Positions 25,372-32,309 of a stretch of DNA of 37,848 bases are shown here, in pieces. Under the pieces are notes generated by a model, which saw nothing but the letters and a program-made list of their open reading frames with translations, had not been told where the DNA came from and searched no databases. Every line of letters starts with the position of its first letter. Positions within the stretch are counted from its first letter, which is position 1. The stretch comes from Cytophagaceae bacterium (GTDB lineage: Bacteria > Bacteroidota > Bacteroidia > Cytophagales > Cytophagaceae): assembly GCA_021151805.1 (NCBI GenBank), contig JAGKWN010000035.1, positions 1 to 37,848 on the forward strand, in the 5' to 3' direction. The position numbers and the translations under genes are program-made.

Positions 25372-25806
25372 GCCTGGAGTGCCCTTCCCTGTTGTCAGAT
25401 ATTTGAACAGACTACCGTTGATATAATAATCCCACCCCTTGGAACAACCATCGTAGCATTGCACTTCAGGTACCAAACCAATATGTGTAAAATCAAGCTG
25501 GGTTTGATTGTTGCTGTGTGAGAGTTCAAAAACTATCTGCGTATTCGTCCACTCCTGCTGCTTCTCTATAAAAGTAAGCTTACTGTCAGTTACCAGCCAT
25601 ACGATTTTTTTATTCGGAATAAGTTCTATGACTTTTTGTGTTGAAAGGTGTATATCACCAAACTGTACGGTAAATACATCATTTACTTTTTCTGAATGCC
25701 CTTTCAGTTCATCTGTCCACCAGTCGGTCACACAATTGATCTTCTGAAATACTTCGTGCAACGGTGCATCTACGGTAAGTGAAATTTTATAATCCTTATT
25801 CTTCAT
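25366..25806 (-). CDS. SRPBCC (AHSA1-like) domain protein, downstream paralogue
   Basis: This 146-residue START/SRPBCC-fold protein of the AHSA1 group begins with KISLTVDAPLHEVFQKI and has TDWWTDELKG and FTHIGLVPEVQCYDGCSKGWDYYINGSLFKYLTTGKGTP. It is clearly paralogous to the gene just upstream (2 bp gap), sharing the final GLVPE..C....W..Y...SL..L.TTGKG.P pattern. Such proteins bind hydrophobic ligands in a deep pocket. The ligand is unknown. Its stop codon shares six bases with that of the convergent histidine kinase. Confidence 0.87.
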   Translation of the reverse strand: MKNKDYKISLTVDAPLHEVFQKINCVTDWWTDELKGHSEKVNDVFTVQFGDIHLSTQKVIELIPNKKIVWLVTDSKLTFIEKQQEWTNTQIVFELSHSNNQTQLDFTHIGLVPEVQCYDGCSKGWDYYINGSLFKYLTTGKGTPGL

Positions 25807-25808
25807 AA

Positions 25809-26294
25809 TTATTTTTCAGCAAGTCTTTGTTCATCTGCTGTTCTTGGTTTGTTCTTGCCATTAGGCATGCCTTTGCCTGTCGTGATCAGATTGTACAAAC
25901 TTTCCTGCACATACTGCGTCCATGCATTCTGGCAAATAGAAAAACATTCAAATTCAGGCACCAATCCAACGTGTGTAACACGAACAAGTGTTTTGTTATC
26001 TTTTTTAGAAATATCAAAAACAACTTTTGTACCTGTCCATTCGCTACGATCTTTAGTAAATTTGAAATAATTGTATTTCACAAACCATACAACCTTTTCG
26101 TTCGGTACTACTTCTGTAAGCTTGATCTGTGCATAATGCACATCTTCGTACTGATATGTAAATTCATCATTCAGCTTTTGTGTATTGCCTTCAATATCTT
26201 CAGACCACCATCCACGTGGGTTATTGATTGCGTCGAATGCTTCCTTCGGACTCTGGTCTACCAGAATGCTTGTTGTAAAATCGTGTGCGCTCAT
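25809..26294 (-). CDS. SRPBCC (AHSA1-like) domain protein, upstream paralogue
   Basis: This 161-residue SRPBCC-fold protein has TSILVDQSPKEAFDAI, PRGWWSEDIEGNTQ and THVGLVPEFECFSICQNAWTQYVQ. It ends in a charged tail, KNKPRTADEQRLAEK, missing from its neighbour. It begins 136 bp from the divergent GlxA-type regulator gene and its stop is 2 bp from the start of the second SRPBCC gene, so both are surely one transcript. A tandem gene duplication is the simplest origin. The divergent regulator is a reasonable candidate controller. Confidence 0.87.
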   Translation of the reverse strand: MSAHDFTTSILVDQSPKEAFDAINNPRGWWSEDIEGNTQKLNDEFTYQYEDVHYAQIKLTEVVPNEKVVWFVKYNYFKFTKDRSEWTGTKVVFDISKKDNKTLVRVTHVGLVPEFECFSICQNAWTQYVQESLYNLITTGKGMPNGKNKPRTADEQRLAEK

Positions 26295-26430
26295 ATTTCC
26301 AGCGGTTTAAAAAGTTGAAATTGATATGCTAAAATACTTGCTTACCGACATAGATACACCATGTAAAATAGACATCGTGCAGGGTTGATTTGGACAAAAT
26401 AATCGTGCATCTTTATAAAAAGTTTTTGCC

Positions 26431-27402
26431 ATGAAACATGTTACAATTGTTGTTCCAACAGGGAACCTTAATCTGAGCAGTATCACAGGTTCATACGAAA
26501 TTATGACGCGGGCAAATGCCTATTGGCAACGCATCGGAAACCCTGCAAAGTATGAAGTACAGCTGGCATCTTTTGAAGAAGAGATCAAATCGAATGTAGG
26601 ATTTTTTTCCCTGCATCCTTTCCCCATAAAAAAAATTAAAAAAACAGATCTGATCATCATTCCTTCCCTTTCCTATGATTATGCAAATGTATTGCAGGAT
26701 AATGCAGCATTGATCCATTGGATTCGTGAACAATATAAAAACGGCGCGGAAGTGGCTAGTATTTGCACTGGTGCATTCCTGGTAGCGGCAACAGGCTTGC
26801 TGGAAGGTAAGGTTTGTTCAACACACTGGAACGCGGCCAATGATTTCAGAAAAATGTTTCCGGATGTACATCTGCAAACCGACAAACTCATTGTTGCCGA
26901 AGAGCGCATTTATACGAATGGTGGCGCATACTCTTTTTTAAACCTGATTCTTTTTCTGGTTGAAAAATACTTCGATAGAGATACGGCCATTTATTGTTCA
27001 AAAGTTTTTCAAATTGAATTTGAACGGAATTCCCAATCTCCATTTGCCATTTTCCAGGCACAAAAAAATCATGGAGATACGTTGATTGAAAAAGCGCAAA
27101 CTTATATTGAAAAGAACTTAAGCGAAAAAATTTCTTTCGAAACGCTGGCGTCTACACTGGCTACGAGCAGACGAAATTTCGACAGACGCTTTATCAAAGC
27201 AACGGGCAATACGCCGGTAGAGTATTTACAACGTGTTAAAGTAGAAGTTGCAAAAAGCATTTTGGAAAAAGGAAAGAAAAGTATTTTTGAAGTGATGAAT
27301 GAAGTGGGTTATTCAGATGACAAAGCCTTCCGTGAAGTATTCAAAAAAATAACCGGCCTGTCGCCGCTGGATTACCGCTCAAAGTTCAGCAAAGCTGCAT
27401 AA
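26431..27402 (+). CDS. GlxA-type AraC family transcriptional regulator
   Basis: This 323-residue regulator has an N-terminal DJ-1/PfpI-like amidotransferase-fold domain (about 3-195) and a C-terminal AraC-type double helix-turn-helix (about 215-320). The N-terminal domain includes the nucleophile-elbow-like Cys112 in SICTGAFLVA and CSTHW. The DNA-binding part has ISFETLASTLATSRRNFDRRF and FEVMNEVGYSDDKAFREVFKKITGLSPLDYR, which are both signature segments. GlxA-type proteins sense small molecules, often quaternary amines or other metabolites, but the ligand here cannot be told. It is divergent from the two SRPBCC genes and convergent with the MerR-TipAS gene. Confidence 0.92.
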   Translation: MKHVTIVVPTGNLNLSSITGSYEIMTRANAYWQRIGNPAKYEVQLASFEEEIKSNVGFFSLHPFPIKKIKKTDLIIIPSLSYDYANVLQDNAALIHWIREQYKNGAEVASICTGAFLVAATGLLEGKVCSTHWNAANDFRKMFPDVHLQTDKLIVAEERIYTNGGAYSFLNLILFLVEKYFDRDTAIYCSKVFQIEFERNSQSPFAIFQAQKNHGDTLIEKAQTYIEKNLSEKISFETLASTLATSRRNFDRRFIKATGNTPVEYLQRVKVEVAKSILEKGKKSIFEVMNEVGYSDDKAFREVFKKITGLSPLDYRSKFSKAA

Positions 27403-27428
27403 AAAAAATAAAGTATTAAAAGTATAAA

Positions 27429-27457
27429 AGCAGGAGCCCATGGAATAAGCGCCTGCT
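27429..27457 (-). terminator. Terminator between the GlxA-type and MerR-TipAS genes
   Basis: Nine-bp stem with one mismatch (27429-27437 with 27449-27457). Read leftward it is followed by an extended T-rich run, so it fits best as terminator of the MerR-TipAS gene 8 bp after its stop. Confidence 0.7.
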
Positions 27458-27464
27458 TCGTATG

Positions 27465-28235
27465 TCATCGATTCATTTTTTCAACGAATAAATACATAGC
27501 CTTCTGTATAAACGCAGCAAATTCAGCGTTCGCTTCTCCATTTACCTTCGTATAAACGGGCTGCTGCACATATAAATCTGACAGTCCTCTGTAAGCATCC
27601 CATTGCGGATCGGCTTGCCGGTCTGTCCCCCAAAACACTCGTACCATACGGTAATGCCGGGCAATTAATTCCTGAACCTCTGTAGAACCGGGATCACTTT
27701 CCCGGCACTCAGCAAGTATTTCATAGAGTTCATTAAAATCTGCTTTCAACTTTTCAAATTCAGATTTATTCATCTGCTTAAGATTTTTTTCAGCATGAAG
27801 CAATGTTTCCGTACCATAACGCGTACTAATTTCTTTTCTATATTGTTCAATACGCTCCTTGTCAAAACCTTCGTATAATTCTTCATCTTTCACCATAATC
27901 TTTCCTTTTAATTTCAAAATTGTTTTATCAATTATTGACAGCAATCCGTTAATCTTTTCTTTCCTGGCATCAAGAGCTATCCTGTGATTTTCCAGGGCAT
28001 GAATCATATCAAACTCCGGATCATCCAGAATTGCAGCTATTTTATCCAGAGAAAAATCCAGTTCTTTATAAAATAAGATCTGCTGCAACCGTAAAAGCTC
28101 AGCTTCACCATACAGCCTGTATCTCGACTCTGTGCGCACAGATGGCTTGAGCAACCCTATTTTATCATAATGGTGCAGCGTACGAATACTCACACCAGAT
28201 ATAGCAGCGATTTTTTTAACGGAATACTGAATCAT
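27465..28235 (-). CDS. MerR family regulator with TipAS ligand-binding domain
   Basis: This 256-residue regulator has an N-terminal winged helix at about 3-70 (YSVKKIAAISGVSIRTLHHY, GLLKPSVR, SRYRLY). A dimerisation coiled coil follows at about 75-115, and a C-terminal TipAS-type domain at about 125-250 (YEGFDKERIEQYRKEISTRYG...). TipAS domains wrap around amphipathic compounds such as thiopeptide antibiotics, and the bound regulator then activates drug-response promoters. The upstream region holds a textbook MerR-type promoter, so self-activation is likely. No efflux pump gene is adjacent, and I cannot name the inducer. Confidence 0.92.
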   Translation of the reverse strand: MIQYSVKKIAAISGVSIRTLHHYDKIGLLKPSVRTESRYRLYGEAELLRLQQILFYKELDFSLDKIAAILDDPEFDMIHALENHRIALDARKEKINGLLSIIDKTILKLKGKIMVKDEELYEGFDKERIEQYRKEISTRYGTETLLHAEKNLKQMNKSEFEKLKADFNELYEILAECRESDPGSTEVQELIARHYRMVRVFWGTDRQADPQWDAYRGLSDLYVQQPVYTKVNGEANAEFAAFIQKAMYLFVEKMNR

Positions 28236-28258
28236 TTTCTTGCAAGATGATGATGATA

Positions 28259-28291
28259 CAAAAGTACACTATACACTAAGGGTAGAGTCAA
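28259..28291 (-). promoter_or_regulatory. MerR-type promoter and dyad operator of the TipAS regulator
   Basis: Read leftward, TTGACT at 28286-28291 is followed after 19 bases by TACTTTTG (28259-28266), a perfect Bacteroidota -7 element. Between them lies the dyad ACTCTAC-N7-GTATAGT (28268-28288, one mismatch). The overlong 19-base spacer with a central dyad is the hallmark of MerR-activated promoters. The start codon is 24 nt downstream. Confidence 0.72.
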
Positions 28292-28300
28292 GAAAAAAGT

Positions 28301-28323
28301 AAAAAATATTTTAAATATTTTTT
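28301..28323. terminator. 23-bp AT-only palindrome spanning the stop codon of the isoprenoid-synthase-like gene
   Basis: Arms AAAAAATATTT and AAATATTTTTT (28301-28311 and 28313-28323) pair perfectly around one T. The hairpin includes the stop codon (28311-28313). Read leftward it is followed by a T-rich stretch. An all-AT stem is weak, so terminator function is only possible. Confidence 0.4.
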
Positions 28324-29318
28324 ACTGAATAATTCTTTTTACTATAATACTTAATCAGTTTCCATTGGCTGCTCCGCGTGTCCATGTCGCAGATCAGTTG
28401 ATTACGGGTATAAGTATCCAGCTTAAAAATTCCACCTGTTGTTTTTTCTGCTTGTTGAAGCACATCGAGACACACCAATCCGCGGGCGCCAATCAAGGAT
28501 ACAAATGCTGCAAATTGTTTTTTATTGGATGTTGAAAAACCTGTCTGCTCAAGCAAAGTAAATACTTCGCAAAACAAAGAAACATAAGTTTCTTTCAGCG
28601 ATTGAATGGAAGTTGTTGTTGTTGCCAGTGTTTTAATAGATTCCTGATGGTCTTTATATACATCAAAAATATCATTCTCCAGCTGACCAAGCGCACCTAA
28701 GGAGTACAGTAATTTATATTCGTCTGCGGTAATCACTTCTTCAAATACCGATCTGTAAAAGAGTATGGAAATACCCCCCTTCTGAAATGTGACCTCTTTA
28801 ATTTCTTCTTTGTGAATAGAACGATCCTTCTGCCTTTCACTCAATACCTGCGCATCAAAAACTTTTTTGAAATATTCTTTGATCAACGCCGGATTGTTTC
28901 CGGCAAGTGCTTTATTATAAAACCGAAGAAATAGTGTTTCATGGGCATTTGCCGGCAAGGCTGACTCGGGTGTATTGATCAGTTCCAGAATCTGCGCTTT
29001 CGTCATATTCTTCTCATCAAAAAAATCATCGAACAAACCTGTCAATGCACCCAGATAGGTCAGTTGATGGCGTTCCGTAGCTGTCATCTGTTTTCCTCTC
29101 AGCAAGCAAAAACCTTCGCCCAGAAAGGCCGTCACAGCTAGCCCATAATATGACATGATTTTCTTCACATCTTTATCGGTCAAACTATCATCGCGCTTGA
29201 CCTCTTGCAGGTCTAGAGCAACAGAGGTATCCATAAACTTTTTCTGTTTTTGAATATTCGTCCGGAAAGACTGAATGAGTTTGGGAAGGTATATTATTTT
29301 ACTAAGGGAAATATTCAT
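28311..29318 (-). CDS. Class I isoprenoid (terpene) synthase-like enzyme
   Basis: This 335-residue, mainly helical protein has two metal-binding motifs in the right order and spacing for a class I terpenoid synthase: DDFFD at Asp97-Asp101 (LTGLFDDFFDEKN), and NDIFDVYKD at 215-223, a variant of the NSE/DTE triad with Asp in place of Ser and Glu. A KGGISILFYRS segment in the middle and a Thr-rich loop (KTLATTTTS) after the second motif also fit. I associate this layout with proteins labelled only as class 1 isoprenoid biosynthesis enzymes in Bacteroidota. It is distinct from the polyprenyl synthase encoded at 4742-5722. The product is unknown. The gene follows an unknown gene and a methyltransferase gene on the same strand. 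Confidence 0.7.
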   Translation of the reverse strand: MNISLSKIIYLPKLIQSFRTNIQKQKKFMDTSVALDLQEVKRDDSLTDKDVKKIMSYYGLAVTAFLGEGFCLLRGKQMTATERHQLTYLGALTGLFDDFFDEKNMTKAQILELINTPESALPANAHETLFLRFYNKALAGNNPALIKEYFKKVFDAQVLSERQKDRSIHKEEIKEVTFQKGGISILFYRSVFEEVITADEYKLLYSLGALGQLENDIFDVYKDHQESIKTLATTTTSIQSLKETYVSLFCEVFTLLEQTGFSTSNKKQFAAFVSLIGARGLVCLDVLQQAEKTTGGIFKLDTYTRNQLICDMDTRSSQWKLIKYYSKKNYSVKNI

Positions 29319-29353
29319 TATGGATGAACGATGTATTGCATTGCAGTGAAAAA

Positions 29354-29683
29354 TTAATCTTCTTTTATCTGTTTGTGTACTTCATCAATGAATCTGCGCT
29401 GCCAGTCTTTTCCTAATACACCGGCATATACAGCAAATGTATGATCATTGTGTTCATCAATCTGTTTGCCAACAGCAGGTGCTCTTTTATAGCTTTGAAA
29501 TGTTCCTAGCCTGGTTGAAAATTCAACATTGATGTTGAATGATTCTGCAACTTGTTTATAAACTTGCATCCGCAGGTATGCATTTTCAATGCTTTCACTT
29601 CCCCACCCGCTTACAGGAACAATCCATACAGGTAATGAGTCATTGTGTATGTAAGCCTGATCAGTTATCAGTTTATTGTCCAT
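29354..29683 (-). CDS. Conserved-looking small protein of unknown function
   Basis: This 109-residue soluble protein is not recognised. Visible features are a hydrophobic strand LPVWIVPVSGWG near the N-terminus, an acidic/aromatic mixed middle (ESFNINVEFSTRLGTFQSYKR) and a charged C-terminus (RRFIDEVHKQIKED). There is no signal peptide, membrane helix or metal motif. It lies 8 bp after the methyltransferase gene and 35 bp before the isoprenoid-synthase-like gene, so it is probably part of the same transcript. A role as a partner protein of one of them is a guess. Confidence 0.7.
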   Translation of the reverse strand: MDNKLITDQAYIHNDSLPVWIVPVSGWGSESIENAYLRMQVYKQVAESFNINVEFSTRLGTFQSYKRAPAVGKQIDEHNDHTFAVYAGVLGKDWQRRFIDEVHKQIKED

Positions 29684-29691
29684 CTGTTTTT

Positions 29692-30315
29692 TTATTTTTT
29701 TCTTCCAACGAATCGGATCACGCTGCCTGTGCCGCTGTGAAATTCTCCTTCGTTCAATTCAATTTCTTTTTCTGTTAATTCAATGATATCGAAATCCGGG
29801 AAATCAGCACGGATCTCTTCAATAGAAAACAGCATGTCTATTTCTTTCGGTCCGCCGACTTTCTCATTGCGTGCAATGTATTCCAGATGCTTTTTGCTGA
29901 ATGCTTCAAAGATCAGCATGCCGCCTTTTCGCAGCAGGAGATTCAATTTTTTATGATAATCAGATTTGATCGTTGCAGGGAAATGTGCATAGATCAAGGC
30001 TATAGCATCAAACTGTTCGTCTGTGTAAGAGAGTTCTTCAAGCAGACCGACCTGATACTCTATTTCAACATGGTTCTTTATTGCCAGCTGCTGTGCTTTC
30101 TTCTTTCCTTCCTTGCTGATATCAAAAGCTGAAACCTTCCAGCCGTTCATGGCTGCGAAAACAGCATTGCGACCTTCGCCTTCTGCGGGGAAAAGTATTG
30201 TACCGGCAGGCAACTTTTCCAGTTGTTCCTTTAAATAATCATTGGGTTGCTCTCCATAAGCAAAGGCTTGCTTGCTGTATCGTTCATCCCATCGTTGTGT
30301 CCATGAATCCTGCAT
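29692..30315 (-). CDS. SAM-dependent methyltransferase (TehB/thiopurine-type)
   Basis: This 207-residue class I methyltransferase has the opening WTQRWDERYSKQAFAYGEQPNDYL, common in small-molecule methyltransferases of the TehB/thiopurine group. Motif I is ILFPAEGEGRNAVFAA, the acidic residue of motif II is in VSAFDIS, and motif IV is FDAIALIYAHFP. The length is normal. The substrate is unknown; chalcogen or thiol methylation and small-metabolite methylation are both possible. It is the first gene of a leftward set with an unknown gene and an isoprenoid-synthase-like gene, and it diverges from an alpha/beta hydrolase gene. Confidence 0.87.
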   Translation of the reverse strand: MQDSWTQRWDERYSKQAFAYGEQPNDYLKEQLEKLPAGTILFPAEGEGRNAVFAAMNGWKVSAFDISKEGKKKAQQLAIKNHVEIEYQVGLLEELSYTDEQFDAIALIYAHFPATIKSDYHKKLNLLLRKGGMLIFEAFSKKHLEYIARNEKVGGPKEIDMLFSIEEIRADFPDFDIIELTEKEIELNEGEFHSGTGSVIRFVGRKK

Positions 30316-30328
30316 ATCGACTGCTGTA

Positions 30329-30340
30329 AATTGTACAATT
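30329..30340. promoter_or_regulatory. 12-bp palindrome upstream of the methyltransferase gene
   Basis: AATTGTACAATT is a perfect palindrome 13 nt upstream of the methyltransferase ATG, in the 149-bp divergent gap. It could be an operator or chance in AT-rich DNA. Confidence 0.25.
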
Positions 30341-30464
30341 CCTTTTACAAATCATGTAACGCATTATCCTTCAGAGATACGTACGTTTACACATCGTAAA
30401 ATACAAATTACCATGTAAAAAAACGATCCGATTCAAATAAAAACTTGAACATAATCTTACAGCT

Positions 30465-31322
30465 ATGAGAACTTCTTCCGGATATAATTTAACTACCATT
30501 GTTAACAATGTTTCATTGTCGTATGATGATACAGGTACAGGAGATGTTCCGCTCATCTTTGTACATGGTTACCCATTTGACAGGACGATGTGGAAAAATC
30601 AATTCGAATTTTTCAAGTCTGTTAAGCGTGTCATTGCTCTTGATCTCAGGGGATTTGGAGCCTCAAAGGACGAAGAAACATCGTTGAGCATTGATCTGTT
30701 CACTCTTGACCTGATTGAGTTTATGGATAAGTTACGCATTCGTAAAGCTTCTATTTGCGGACTTTCCATGGGTGGTTATATAGCACTCAATGCGGTTAAA
30801 AGATTTCCCGATCGTTTTGAAGCATTGATCCTGTGTGATACCCAATGCATTGCAGATACACCTGAAGCAAAAGAAAAACGTTATGCATCCATAGAGGCCA
30901 TAAAAGCAAACGGATCACATATCTTCATTAAAGATTTTGTTAAAAAAATTTTCCATCCGGATTCATTCACTACAAAAAAAGAAGTGATCGGTGATTTGCA
31001 TCAGGTGATGTCTGCGCACTCCGATAAGATCCTGATTGCCGGATTGAAAGCACTCGCAGAACGTACGGAAACCTGTTCCGCATTGCATAACATTACCGTT
31101 CCTACACTGATCCTGTGTGGAGATGGCGATCAGGTAACACCGTTTGCGCAATCTGTAAGTATGAATAGTAGAATCCAAGGTTCTGTATTGCGTGTGATAG
31201 AAAAAGCGGGACATGTATCTAACCTTGAACAGCCGGAAACATTCAATACGCATCTCTTATATTTCTTAAACGCTTTGCATGCGATTGAACAGCTGAACGA
31301 AAATCAGGTTGAAATAAATTAA
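30465..31322 (+). CDS. Alpha/beta hydrolase fold enzyme
   Basis: This 285-residue cytoplasmic alpha/beta hydrolase has the oxyanion-hole motif HGYPFD at His34, the nucleophile Ser101 in GLSMGGY, the catalytic acid in LCGDGDQVTP (Asp220 or Asp222) and His250 in AGHVSNLEQP. The layout matches small esterases, 3-oxoadipate enol-lactonases and related hydrolases; the substrate cannot be decided. There is no signal peptide. It is transcribed divergently from the methyltransferase gene and ends at a hairpin shared with the convergent lipoprotein gene. Confidence 0.9.
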   Translation: MRTSSGYNLTTIVNNVSLSYDDTGTGDVPLIFVHGYPFDRTMWKNQFEFFKSVKRVIALDLRGFGASKDEETSLSIDLFTLDLIEFMDKLRIRKASICGLSMGGYIALNAVKRFPDRFEALILCDTQCIADTPEAKEKRYASIEAIKANGSHIFIKDFVKKIFHPDSFTTKKEVIGDLHQVMSAHSDKILIAGLKALAERTETCSALHNITVPTLILCGDGDQVTPFAQSVSMNSRIQGSVLRVIEKAGHVSNLEQPETFNTHLLYFLNALHAIEQLNENQVEIN

Positions 31323-31331
31323 TATTGAAAG

Positions 31332-31358
31332 GCAGCTGTATAGATCTAATACAGCTGC
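31332..31358. terminator. Bidirectional terminator between hydrolase and lipoprotein genes
   Basis: Ten-bp perfect stem GCAGCTGTAT/ATACAGCTGC (31332-31341 with 31349-31358) with a seven-base loop. T-rich sequence follows on the plus strand. It ends one base before the stop codon of the leftward gene. Confidence 0.75.
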
Positions 31359-31359
31359 T

Positions 31360-32274
31360 CTATTCTTTTTGCTCAATCATTTTTTTACCGTCCCAGCGGT
31401 AATGTTTTTTAATATCTTTGATTGTTCCGGTAACCGGATTATCTTTCTTATCATAGACTTCATTACCGTTTATATCCGTTATAATCCCATATTCGTATTC
31501 ACTATAGGTGATATCCTGCGTTTGAGGATCTGCAGGAAAGAATACATTACTTTCGAACCCTGCCTCTATTTCACCATCATCAATATATTGCCTGGTTTCA
31601 AACAATTCGTCAAATGTGCCGTTGGCATCAATCAGATATTTCTGTTTGTCAGAGCAGCCGCAGCAATTACCATTACTATTGAGATAGATGATCAAATCAG
31701 TATTTTCCCAGTGTTCAGAATTTACCTGTCCAATGTAATCCGGTATGAATTCAGGTACTGAAAACATATCCAGGTACTTTTTTTGTTCTAAATTGTATTT
31801 ATAAATAATCGTAGTTTCATTTTTCCCTAGTACATAATATTTCAGATTTTTATCAGTAGAAGATGTAAATGAAAATAAAGCAACATCTTTTGTCCGCAGG
31901 TAAACCGTATCCTTGTTCAATTGGACTTCCAGCCAATCTGTTACTTCACTGTTTATGACAGGGATTAACGGTGTGTTAAAAGCGAAGACCTTAAGCACCT
32001 TGCTTGTAGTATCCGGCTTTGAATAAACAGGAGTCTGTGCAGAAAATGTTACCGGCGCTACAACCCTTTTATAATACATCACAAATTCATTCAGCTTCAA
32101 GGTTGAATCTGATGCAGGCACCTTCCAGGAAGAATCCGGTATAGCTGCAGACTTTAGGGCAGTGTCTGCAGCTGAAGCATGTGTATCTTCACCGGGTGTT
32201 TTATGCTCTGAGCAGGAACAAAGCATCAGGCCTGCAAAAAAAATGCAAATGATTTTAGTTATTATATGTTTCAT
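31360..32274 (-). CDS. Lipoprotein of unknown function with SH3-like segment
   Basis: This 304-residue protein has a lipoprotein signal (LMLCSC, lipidation at Cys21 or Cys19). After a Ser/Thr/Ala-rich linker (about 25-60) a segment at about 75-130 with PVYSKPDTTSKVLKVFAFNTPL and VTDWLEVQLNKDTVYLRTKDV resembles a bacterial SH3-like domain. The C-terminal part has a Cys cluster NGNCCGCSDKQ and ends in acidic/basic repeats with HYRWDGKKM. No enzyme motif is visible. It is probably periplasmic or surface-attached. It lies 35 bp downstream of the MpaB-like gene. Confidence 0.75.
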   Translation of the reverse strand: MKHIITKIICIFFAGLMLCSCSEHKTPGEDTHASAADTALKSAAIPDSSWKVPASDSTLKLNEFVMYYKRVVAPVTFSAQTPVYSKPDTTSKVLKVFAFNTPLIPVINSEVTDWLEVQLNKDTVYLRTKDVALFSFTSSTDKNLKYYVLGKNETTIIYKYNLEQKKYLDMFSVPEFIPDYIGQVNSEHWENTDLIIYLNSNGNCCGCSDKQKYLIDANGTFDELFETRQYIDDGEIEAGFESNVFFPADPQTQDITYSEYEYGIITDINGNEVYDKKDNPVTGTIKDIKKHYRWDGKKMIEQKE

Positions 32275-32309
32275 TTTATAAAAAAATTCTGGTTGACTTA
32301 TAGCAATTG

